A stretch of 5,264 bases of DNA from an uncultured Sphingomonadales bacterium (GTDB lineage: Bacteria; Pseudomonadota; Alphaproteobacteria; Sphingomonadales; Sphingomonadaceae), in the NCBI GenBank assembly GCA_903958285.1, contig CAJBSR010000460.1, positions 1-5,264 of the forward strand, written 5' to 3'. The notes under the pieces were generated by a model. The model saw nothing but the letters and a program-made list of their open reading frames with translations. It did no database searches and was not told the origin of the DNA. Below, in pieces: positions 1 to 5,035 of the stretch; the first letter of the stretch is position 1; each line of letters begins with the position of its first letter. The position numbers were made by a program, and so were the translations under genes.

Positions 1-36
1 CGCGCCGCCTGGATGGTGCGGCAGGCGGTCGGGTGA
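1..36 (+). CDS. Possible C-terminal end of an upstream gene
   Basis: Frame 1 reads RAAWMVRQAVG and stops at TGA 34-36. Eleven residues are too few to identify a family. I favour this frame because a hairpin repeat of intergenic type begins 30 bases later, at 66. Frame 3 stays open to 113 but would run through that repeat. The stretch could equally be non-coding, so this is a weak call that depends on sequence left of the window. Confidence 0.25.
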   Translation, partial: RAAWMVRQAVG

Positions 37-65
37 AGGGCAAAGGCCTAAACCACACCCCGTCT

Positions 66-84
66 CCCCGTGCTCGACACGGGG
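66..84. repeat. Intergenic hairpin repeat, copy 1
   Basis: The sequence CCCCGTGCTCGACACGGGG has perfect 7-bp arms and a 5-base loop. It is followed by a partly T-rich stretch (CTAGGCTTTTCTT, 85-97), so it could also end transcription of a gene to the left. The copy at 187-205 is its reverse complement with one mismatch. Similarity extends a little beyond the arms, roughly 57-91 here against 174-212 there. Hairpins of this kind recur between genes in many alphaproteobacterial genomes, which is recollection and not a search result. Confidence 0.75.
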
Positions 85-186
85 CTAGGCTTTTCTTGGC
101 CCGCCCCGTTTAGCAGGATGACTAGACCCGTGCGAGGCGCGGTAACCGCCAAGCCAAGCGCCAATATCCGACGAGGTTTAGCCAAG

Positions 187-205
187 CCCCGTGTCAAGCA
201 CGGGG
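187..205. repeat. Intergenic hairpin repeat, copy 2 (inverted)
   Basis: The sequence CCCCGTGTCAAGCACGGGG has 7-bp arms, or 8-bp if the outer G186 and C206 are counted. Its reverse complement matches the copy at 66-84 with a single difference in the loop. The two copies face each other across about 100 bases, so they could pair into a longer structure or represent an inverted pair of a mobile-like repeat. No open frame for a transposase lies between them. Confidence 0.75.
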
Positions 206-250
206 CGACGCGGGTGGGAAGGTGAATGTATTCAAGCTGCCTAGCCCTAT

Positions 251-277
251 TCCGTTTGGGCTGAGCTTGTCGATGGC
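251..277. repeat. Degenerate sphingomonad-type intergenic repeat
   Basis: The segment around CTGAGCTTGTCGA (261-273), preceded by TCCGTTTGGG, resembles a dispersed repeat I recall from sphingomonad genomes with a core like CGTTCG..CTGAGCTTGTCGAAG. Intact copies are imperfect palindromes. Here the flanking arms have decayed, and only one copy is visible, so repeat status cannot be shown from this window. Confidence 0.45.
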
Positions 278-460
278 GAGGGTCGAGCAAGCTGGGCGTT
301 GAGGAACAGCACCTTGCTGCTGTCAGCCTTGCCCCAAAGTGTGAAGGTGTGGGGGAGCCCGAAGCTCAACGGCGTGGGGCCGCGACGCTGTTCCGACAGC
401 GGACGGTGCGCACGGGGTGGATCGTTCGGCAGTCGCTCAGCTTCAAGATTCGAAAAGGGT

Positions 461-506
461 TGTAGTTAGACATAAACTACATCATGAGAGAGGCTTAATC
501 TCTTAT
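461..506. promoter_or_regulatory. Two adjacent hairpins in the leader of the AT-rich gene
   Basis: Hairpin one pairs 461-467 with 475-481 around a 7-base loop (AGACATA). Hairpin two pairs 484-491 with 499-506 around a 7-base loop (GGCTTAA), with one G-T pair. Only two bases separate them, and the second ends just before the AGG at 507-509 that may serve as ribosome binding site for the ATG at 519. Such an arrangement could be an operator, an RNA leader fold or a recombination-site remnant. The function is unknown. Confidence 0.4.
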
Positions 507-518
507 AGGTCGCCAAGA

Positions 519-875
519 ATGTCATCTGGAATATTGCTCTCGGCACTTTTTAAGAAGCTTACTGATGTCCGTTGTGTGGGCTTCGTATTTTTAGCGCTTG
601 CATATGTGATACCAAGTGCAGCCTTTTCACAGGATATCAAAATGGAGGTCTGTCATGTTAGAGCAGACATGTACCAAACTGCCATGCAACTTAAAATTGC
701 AATGATATCAAAACGAGACGCTGCGAAAATTGCACTTGAGAGATATAAAGATTTACCAAAGAACGTGAGAAAATCATCTTCATTAGCAATAGATCAGGTT
801 TATCAATTCGGAAGAACGATGGATCCTAAGATTTTTTATGACTCTATTTTCAAAAATTGCGTGGAAACAATGTAA
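519..875 (+). CDS. Small secreted protein of unknown function, AT-rich gene
   Basis: I do not recognise this 118-residue protein. A signal peptide is visible: KK at 12-13, a hydrophobic core at about 20-31 (GFVFLALAYVIP), and likely cleavage after SAA (35) or AFS (37). The mature part is about 80 residues, mostly helical in character, and has exactly two cysteines, C45 near its start and C114 near its end. These could form a disulfide in the periplasm. The layout (early Cys, a VY near 94-95, late F..C) recalls small secreted proteins seen in proteobacteria and phages, but no family can be assigned. The frame stays open upstream to an ATG at 417. I chose 519 because it places the signal peptide properly and has AGG nine bases upstream. 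In 601-900 I count 102 G+C of 300 (34%), against well over 60% in the flanking genes. This suggests horizontal acquisition. Confidence 0.65.
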   Translation: MSSGILLSALFKKLTDVRCVGFVFLALAYVIPSAAFSQDIKMEVCHVRADMYQTAMQLKIAMISKRDAAKIALERYKDLPKNVRKSSSLAIDQVYQFGRTMDPKIFYDSIFKNCVETM

Positions 876-896
876 GAATAAAATTTTGAAAATAGA
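843..896. repeat. Perfect 13-bp inverted repeat across a stop codon
   Basis: TCTATTTTCAAAA at 843-855 is exactly complementary to TTTTGAAAATAGA at 884-896, with 28 bases between. The left arm lies inside the last codons of the secreted-protein gene, and the stop codon (873-875) is in the loop. The arms are almost all A and T and no T-tract follows on either strand, so it is not a classical intrinsic terminator. It might still form a 3' RNA hairpin or a cruciform. Confidence 0.6.
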
Positions 897-948
897 ATCA
901 TCCTCTAATTTAAAAAAACAGGGATTTTTGAGTTAGAATTTGGTGTAT

Positions 949-2538
949 CTACCGCGCCTTCACATAGCTCCCCGGCGCATCCTCGATCGCCGCCAGCTTC
1001 CCCTCACCCGGCAGGCGCGCGCCATCGGCCTTCACCGTGCCCGGCGCCTGATCCGTCAGCCAACCGAACCAGTATGGCCACCAGCTGCCCTTGGTCTCGG
1101 TCGCGCCCGCCACGAAATCGGCAAGCGTCGCGACATCCGCGTCATTCGTCCAATATTGGTATTTCTGGGCCGAGGGCGGGTTGACCACCCCAGCGATATG
1201 GCCGGAGCCGGCCAACAGGAACGTCATCGGCCCGGTGAAGCAGTTGCGCATTTCCCAGACACTTTCGGCAGGCGCGATATGGTCTTCGCGGCCGGCCTGA
1301 ATGAAGCTGGGGGTCTTCACCTTGGTCAGATCAATCGGCACGCCGAGCGCAGACAGCGCGCCGGGCTTTGACAGCAGATTGTCGCGATAAAGATCGCACA
1401 AATAGCTCTTATGCCATTTGGCGGGCAGGTTGGTGACGTCGCCATTCCAGTGGAGCAGATCGAACGCGGGATAGGGTTCCCCCATCAGATAGTTTTTGGT
1501 GACGGTGCTCCAGATCAGGTCATTGCCGCGCAGCAGGTTGAAGGTCGCCGCAAGAAAGCGCCCGTCGAGATAGCCATCGGTCGCCATGCCTTCGACCAGC
1601 TTGATCTGCGCTTCATCGACGAAGTTGAGAAGATCGCCTGCCTTCGCGAAGTCCACTTGCGCGGTGAAAAAGGTGGCCGACTTGACCTTATCCGCCTGCC
1701 CCCTGGCCGCCAGCACGGCGAGCGTGGCGGCGAGCGTCGTGCCTGCCACGCAATAGCCGATGGTGTGGACCGCCTCGACGCCAAGAAGATCGCGCACGGT
1801 GTCGATCGCCTCCATCTGCGCGGCGATGTAATCGTCCCATGTCGTGTCCGCCATCGAGGCATCCGCCGACTTCCACGACACCACAAACACCGTGATCCCC
1901 TGATCGACGCACCATTTGATGAAGCTTTTCTGTGGCGTCAGATCGAGGATGTAGAAACGGTTGATCCAGGGCGGGAAGATGAGGAGCGGGGTCGCTAGCA
2001 CCGTGGCGGTGGCCGGCGTGTACTGGATCAGCTGAAAGAGCGGCGTCTGATAAACGACCTTGCCCGGTGTCGTCGCGATATTCTCACCCAGCTTGAAGGC
2101 TTGCGGGTCGGTATGCGTCAGCTGCCCGCTTTGCAGGTCGGCCATCATGTGCTGCATGCCGGTCACAAGGCTAGCACCATTCGTCTCCACGGCCTTTTGC
2201 AGCGCCACAGGGTTGGTGAAAGGCGAATTGGCCGGGCTCATCGCATCGACGACGGTCCGCATCGCAAAGCGCAGCTTGGCGCGTTCATGATCGTCGCTCA
2301 CGGGCACCGCATCGACAAGCGACATCATGTGATCGGACATGGTGGCATAGCCCTGCCGCACCAGCGCGAAGAGGGGATGATCCCATTCCGCACCCTGAAA
2401 ACGCCGGTCTTTTGGGGGCGCCTGCGCCTCCATAACCTGCGCGATGGGGGCGAGCATCTGGCCCAGCATGTCCATCATCTGGTGGTAGGCGGCTTGCGCA
2501 TCGACCGGGAGTTCAGGCTTTGGCGGTTCAAACGTCAT
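949..2538 (-). CDS. phaC: Class I polyhydroxyalkanoate synthase PhaC
   Basis: PhaC polymerises (R)-3-hydroxyacyl-CoA into polyhydroxyalkanoate storage granules, releasing CoA. It acts at the granule surface. The 529-residue product has an N-terminal domain (about 1-180) and an alpha/beta-hydrolase catalytic domain. The PhaC form of the lipase box, GYCVAG, is at 261-266 with nucleophile C263. The other expected triad residues are D419 in GREDHIAP and H447 in SGHIAGVVNPP. Further family blocks are LRGNDLIW (336-343), FDLLHWNGD (359-367), and GSWWPYW with IEDAPGSYV near the C-terminus. Cys in the lipase box argues against a depolymerase or ordinary lipase. The region after the Cys (266 residues) matches Cupriavidus necator PhaC (589 residues, C319), so the N-terminal part is about 56 residues shorter. 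The start cannot move far upstream: an in-frame TGA lies at 2604-2602 with no ATG or GTG before 2538. A GGGGTGA about five bases upstream is a weak ribosome site. No granule-associated phasin, phaA or phaB gene is visible here. Confidence 0.95.
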   Translation of the reverse strand: MTFEPPKPELPVDAQAAYHQMMDMLGQMLAPIAQVMEAQAPPKDRRFQGAEWDHPLFALVRQGYATMSDHMMSLVDAVPVSDDHERAKLRFAMRTVVDAMSPANSPFTNPVALQKAVETNGASLVTGMQHMMADLQSGQLTHTDPQAFKLGENIATTPGKVVYQTPLFQLIQYTPATATVLATPLLIFPPWINRFYILDLTPQKSFIKWCVDQGITVFVVSWKSADASMADTTWDDYIAAQMEAIDTVRDLLGVEAVHTIGYCVAGTTLAATLAVLAARGQADKVKSATFFTAQVDFAKAGDLLNFVDEAQIKLVEGMATDGYLDGRFLAATFNLLRGNDLIWSTVTKNYLMGEPYPAFDLLHWNGDVTNLPAKWHKSYLCDLYRDNLLSKPGALSALGVPIDLTKVKTPSFIQAGREDHIAPAESVWEMRNCFTGPMTFLLAGSGHIAGVVNPPSAQKYQYWTNDADVATLADFVAGATETKGSWWPYWFGWLTDQAPGTVKADGARLPGEGKLAAIEDAPGSYVKAR

Positions 2539-2618
2539 CGATTCACCCCGTCGGGCCTTAGTTGCGGCAGCGCCCTTTGGATGGCATAGCGCCGAAATCC
2601 GTCAACCGAAAGAAGCCA
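2539..2618. promoter_or_regulatory. Divergent phaC/alaC promoter region
   Basis: Only 80 bases separate the two divergent start codons, so both promoters must lie here or inside the opposing genes. On the plus strand TTGCGG (2562-2567) and CATAGC (2585-2590) are 17 bases apart and could be a weak -35/-10 pair for alaC. I see no clear promoter for phaC and no strong palindrome that would suggest an operator. The start codon pairing is more certain than the promoter boxes. Confidence 0.35.
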
Positions 2619-3827
2619 ATGTCCGAAGAATTCTACCGCATGAAGCGCCTGCCGCCCTACGTCATTGCTGAAGTCAATGCGATGCGTGCCGCGGCCCGTG
2701 CGGACGGGCAGGACATTATCGACCTCGGCATGGGCAACCCGGATTTGCCGCCGCCGGCACATGTGATTGAAAAGCTTTGCGAAGTCGCGATGAAGCCCGA
2801 TGCACACGGCTATTCGGCCTCGTCCGGCATCCCCGGCATCCGCCGTGCACAGGCCAATTATTATGCCCGCCGCTTCGGTGTCGATGCGGATCCTGAAACC
2901 GAAGTCGTCATGACGATGGGGTCGAAAGAAGGCCTGTCGAGCCTTGCGACCGCGATCACCGCACCCGGCGATGTCGTGCTAGCACCAAACCCGAGCTATC
3001 CGATTCACACCTTCGGTTTCATCATTGCGGGCGCCACGATCCGCTCTGTCCCGACCACGCCGGATGAACGTTATTGGGAATCGCTGGACCGAGCGATGCG
3101 CTATTCGGTGCCGCGGCCTTCGGTGCTGATCGTGAACTATCCGTCCAACCCGACGGCAGAGACGGTAGACCTTGCCTTCTACGAACGGCTCGTCGCTTGG
3201 GCGAAGGAGAACAAGGTCTGGATCATTTCGGACCTTGCCTATTCGGAACTCTATTTTGACGGCAACCCGACGCGCTCCATCCTCGAAGTGCCCGGCGCCA
3301 AGGATGTGGCCATCGAATTTACGTCCATGTCCAAAACCTTCTCGATGGCCGGTTGGCGTGTCGGCTTTGCGGTCGGCAACAAGCAGCTGATCGCCGCGTT
3401 GAAGCGCGTGAAGTCCTATCTCGACTATGGGGCGTTCACGCCCATTCAGGCCGCCGCCTGCGCCGCGCTCAACGGCCCGCAGGATATCGTTGCCGCCAAC
3501 CGCGAGCTTTATCAAAAGCGCCGCGACGTGATGGTTGAATCGTTCGGCCGTGCCGGGTGGGAAATCCCCAGCCCCAAAGCCTCTATGTTCGCTTGGGCAC
3601 CGCTGCCGCCTGCGCTCAAAGACATGGGGAGCCTTGAGTTCTCCAAACAATTGCTGACCGAAGCCAAGGTCGCGGTCGCAGCGGGCGTTGGCTATGGTGA
3701 GGATGGCGAAGGCTATGTCCGCATCGCGATGGTCGAAAATGAACAACGCCTGCGTCAGGCCGCGCGCAACATCCGCAAATATCTGCAATCCATGGGCGTG
3801 AATGCCCCTGCCGGCAAAGCGGACTAA
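2619..3827 (+). CDS. alaC: AlaC-type PLP-dependent aminotransferase
   Basis: This 402-residue fold-type I aminotransferase closely resembles E. coli AlaC, which makes alanine from pyruvate with glutamate as amino donor. The same family is often labelled LL-diaminopimelate aminotransferase in databases. Shared blocks are RLPPYV (10-15), DIIDLGMGNPD (32-42), HGYSASSGIP (63-72), GSKEGL (101-106) and PNPSYPIH (123-130). Expected cofactor and substrate residues are visible: N177 in NYPSNPT, D205 and Y208 in SDLAYSE, Schiff-base K239 in SMSKTFSMAGWR, R247, and carboxylate-binding R368 in YVRIA. The frame is open to an ATG at 2562, but the homologous N-terminus begins near MSEEFYRMKR. The ATG at 2619 follows a purine-rich AAAGAAG (2609-2615) and leaves a real intergenic space to phaC. 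The protein is cytosolic. It is probably co-transcribed with the thioesterase gene 5 bases downstream. Exact substrate preference cannot be read from sequence. Confidence 0.92.
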   Translation: MSEEFYRMKRLPPYVIAEVNAMRAAARADGQDIIDLGMGNPDLPPPAHVIEKLCEVAMKPDAHGYSASSGIPGIRRAQANYYARRFGVDADPETEVVMTMGSKEGLSSLATAITAPGDVVLAPNPSYPIHTFGFIIAGATIRSVPTTPDERYWESLDRAMRYSVPRPSVLIVNYPSNPTAETVDLAFYERLVAWAKENKVWIISDLAYSELYFDGNPTRSILEVPGAKDVAIEFTSMSKTFSMAGWRVGFAVGNKQLIAALKRVKSYLDYGAFTPIQAAACAALNGPQDIVAANRELYQKRRDVMVESFGRAGWEIPSPKASMFAWAPLPPALKDMGSLEFSKQLLTEAKVAVAAGVGYGEDGEGYVRIAMVENEQRLRQAARNIRKYLQSMGVNAPAGKAD

Positions 3828-3832
3828 ATCCC

Positions 3833-4291
3833 ATGGGCGTCCCCGGCTTTGCCTTTTGCTATCGCTTTCGTGTGCGCTGGTCTGAGGTGGACCCGCAAAA
3901 GGTCGTCTTCAACGCGCGCTATCTGGATTATGGGGACGTCGGCCTGACCGAATATTGGCGCGCTGTCGATTTCCGCGGTGAAGGCGGAGCGGGACCGATG
4001 GATTTCCACGTGGCCCATGCCGATGTCACCTATCGCAAGCCCATCGTGGCCGATGAACTCATTGATATCTGGTGCCGGATTGAGCGGTTTGGGACGACGT
4101 CAATGACGATCCTGATGGAACTTCATGGCGCCGGAACCAGTGGAGAGGATCTGCGCGCACGGGTGACCGAGGTTCAGGTCAATGTTGATCTGGAAACGCA
4201 TAGCCCAAAGCCGATACCGGACGGGGTGAGAGATCGGTTTGCCGCCTTTGACGCGCAAACCGCGCCTGTGTTGCGCGGCGAAGGCTTCTAG
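3833..4291 (+). CDS. Hotdog-fold acyl-CoA thioesterase (4HBT/YbgC-like)
   Basis: The 152-residue product has the 4-hydroxybenzoyl-CoA thioesterase/YbgC-type hotdog signature near its N-terminus: VRWSEVDPQKVVFNARYLDY at 14-33. D20 sits at the position of the catalytic aspartate of this family, and N27 and Y30 are conserved. A central part follows, VTYRKPIVADELIDIWCRIERFGTTS (about 65-90), typical of the second half of the hotdog sheet. Such enzymes cleave acyl-CoA thioesters to free acids in the cytosol. Substrates vary from short acyl to aromatic CoA and cannot be told here. Length is normal for a single-domain member. Only five bases separate the stop of alaC from this ATG, and no ribosome site is evident, so translation is likely coupled to alaC. 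It might remove CoA from acyl-CoA that phaC would otherwise use, but that is speculative. Confidence 0.85.
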   Translation: MGVPGFAFCYRFRVRWSEVDPQKVVFNARYLDYGDVGLTEYWRAVDFRGEGGAGPMDFHVAHADVTYRKPIVADELIDIWCRIERFGTTSMTILMELHGAGTSGEDLRARVTEVQVNVDLETHSPKPIPDGVRDRFAAFDAQTAPVLRGEGF

Positions 4292-4460
4292 AAGCGAGAT
4301 GGGCGCCCCGGGCGGGGCAGCACGGGACGCCGAGTTATTTGGGGTGCCGACACTCTTTTCGAATTCGACACTCCCGGGTCGCGACTCGCTCTCTGCCAGC
4401 AGGGCATGACGTGGTCATGACACGCAGCGCCAATGATGCACCGGCAGCCCCAAGCCAGAA
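4292..4460. other. Gap between convergent genes: palindromes and a short direct repeat
   Basis: I see no gene here. A GC hairpin (GCCCC 4305-4309 with GGGGC 4314-4318) follows the thioesterase gene but lacks a T-tract. CGACACTC occurs twice in direct orientation (4348-4355 and 4366-4373), with the palindrome TCGAATTCGA (4359-4368) between and overlapping the second copy. GTCGCGAC (4378-4385) is palindromic. CATGAC 4405-4410 and GTCATG 4414-4419 form an inverted repeat around GTG. The open frames crossing this region lack family features and look like chance overlaps with the secreted-protein gene. Confidence 0.5.
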
Positions 4461-4466
4461 ACAAAG

Positions 4467-4500
4467 AGGCAGCCGTGCGGGGGGACCTGCGCGGCTGCCT
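4467..4500. terminator. Bidirectional intrinsic terminator between convergent genes
   Basis: AGGCAGCCG (4467-4475) pairs perfectly with CGGCTGCCT (4492-4500). On the plus strand pairing can extend inward to 15 bp with two G-U pairs, leaving a four-base loop at 4482-4485. On the plus strand TTTCAATT follows. On the minus strand the stem is followed by CTCTTTGTTT-like sequence (4468-4459). It lies between the convergent thioesterase and CC_3452-type genes, where termination is needed in both directions. On the minus strand the two inner wobble pairs become A-C mismatches, so the fold is weaker there. Confidence 0.7.
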
Positions 4501-4507
4501 TTCAATT

Positions 4508-4540
4508 GCCCGACGGGAGATGGAGGGAGTGTCGTCGGGC
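4508..4540 (-). ncRNA. Candidate 3'-UTR stem-loop with pyrimidine-rich loop
   Basis: GCCCGACG (4508-4515) and CGTCGGGC (4533-4540) form a perfect 8-bp stem around a 17-base loop. Read on the minus strand, downstream of the secreted-protein stop codon, the loop is ACACTCCCTCCATCTCC, which contains CCCTCC able to pair with Shine-Dalgarno sequences. Eight bases further on is the terminator hairpin, whose minus-strand loop region is also C-rich (TCCCCCC). This layout recalls alphaproteobacterial small RNAs with anti-Shine-Dalgarno loops. It may also be just part of a termination region. There is no evidence of a separate transcript. Confidence 0.3.
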
Positions 4541-4569
4541 GGGGTCTATTGTGTCTGTGCTGGTGCGGC

Positions 4570-4887
4570 TTAGCGCGCCTTTTGGTTGCACTTGGCGAGC
4601 TGTTCTGCCGAAAATTCCTTGCCGTTGGCCGAGAAGGCCGAAATCTTGCCGATTTCGCGCGCGGCCGAAGCGCAGACGATTTCCGGACGGCTGGTTGCCT
4701 TGGTGGCAACGCAGGCTTCGCCAGCGCACTTCCAGAGGACGTCACGGGCGACGACAGTGTTGGCGGCGCTAAAGGCGGTTGCGGGGACGAGGCGATAGCC
4801 GGGGGTGCTGGCGAAGGCTTCGGTCGCAGAACCTGCAAACAGCGTGGCGGAGGTGGCGAGGGCTGCAAGCGCGATGAGAGTACGCAT
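4570..4887 (-). CDS. CC_3452-family secreted protein
   Basis: This 105-residue protein matches what I recall of the CC_3452 family, small exported proteins of unknown function found in Caulobacter and sphingomonads. A signal peptide is clear: MRTLIALAALATSATLFAGS, with likely cleavage after AFA (26). The mature part has the family pattern VLWKCAGEACVA (50-61), SRPEIVCASAAREIG (66-80), ISAFSANGKEF (82-92) and AKCNQ (98-102). The four cysteines (C54, C59, C72, C100) could form two disulfides in the periplasm. The start at 4887 has a good ribosome site, GAAAGGA (4897-4903), nine bases upstream. It is divergent from the HxlR-type regulator and convergent with the thioesterase gene. Whether the regulator controls it is inference from position. 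No enzymatic motif is visible. Confidence 0.85.
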   Translation of the reverse strand: MRTLIALAALATSATLFAGSATEAFASTPGYRLVPATAFSAANTVVARDVLWKCAGEACVATKATSRPEIVCASAAREIGKISAFSANGKEFSAEQLAKCNQKAR

Positions 4888-4910
4888 AAGGGGAGGTCCT
4901 TTCGTTTTTT

Positions 4911-4970
4911 AAGTTGCGAATCACTACCTACTCAATTAGATTGCAAGTTGCAACTCGAAACTTAAATTAT
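4911..4970. promoter_or_regulatory. Candidate HxlR operator and promoter region
   Basis: This AT-rich stretch lies between two divergent genes. TTGCAA occurs twice with one base between (4941-4953), giving a near-symmetric element. AGTTGCAACT at 4946-4955 is a perfect 10-base palindrome. AAGTTGCGA (4911-4919) and TCGAAACTT (4955-4963) form an inverted repeat with one mismatch. On the plus strand TTGCAA (4941-4946) and TAAATT (4963-4968) are 16 bases apart and could be -35 and -10 boxes of the regulator gene, with the palindrome in the spacer. That is the position expected for a repressor site. Binding is inferred only. Confidence 0.45.
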
Positions 4971-5035
4971 TTTGCGTTGCGGCAAATTTGGGGTAGCCTG
5001 CCGCTACAAGATGGGATGCGAGGTCGGAAAATCAA

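Larger units (their letters stand above)
37..518. other. Long intergenic region with repeats and stem-loops
   Basis: I find no convincing protein gene in this stretch. The open frames have no good start with a ribosome binding site, or they run through repeats. Visible contents are two inverted hairpin repeats (66-84 and 187-205), a degenerate second repeat near 251-277, and a possible branched fold closed by CGTTGAG 297-303 with CTCAACG 365-371. There is also a 6-bp hairpin with a TCCG loop at 386-401, and two adjacent hairpins at 461-506 just before the AT-rich gene. Composition changes from GC-rich to AT-rich at about 441. No tRNA or rRNA motif was found by eye. Confidence 0.6.

Noticed and set aside
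48..290. Minus-strand open frame of 80 codons
   Set aside because: It runs through both hairpin repeats and the second repeat and shows no domain or ribosome site.
364..471. Integron attC-like site: GCTCAAC 364-370 and GTTAGAC 465-471 match RYYYAAC and GTTRRRY
   Set aside because: The consensus is very loose, the inner bases do not pair as an attC hairpin should, no matching site follows the gene (932-938 is GTTAGAA), and no integrase is present.
417..518. Longer N-terminus for the AT-rich gene, starting at ATG 417
   Set aside because: It would put 34 mostly charged residues before the signal peptide, run through both leader hairpins and cross the composition boundary; ATG 519 is more sensible.
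1411..1998. Plus-strand open frame of 195 codons inside phaC
   Set aside because: Antisense shadow of a well-conserved GC-rich gene, with His/Arg/Gly-rich translation typical of such shadows.
2979..3788. Minus-strand open frame of 269 codons inside alaC
   Set aside because: Antisense shadow of the aminotransferase; no family features.
4305..4318. GC-rich hairpin as terminator of the thioesterase gene
   Set aside because: Only a 5-bp stem and no T-tract; the hairpin at 4467-4500 is a much better candidate.
4335..4965. Long open frames on both strands over the CC_3452-type gene (minus 4335-4868, plus 4339-4965)
   Set aside because: They overlap a recognisable secreted-protein gene in other frames, span the hairpins and have low-complexity translations.
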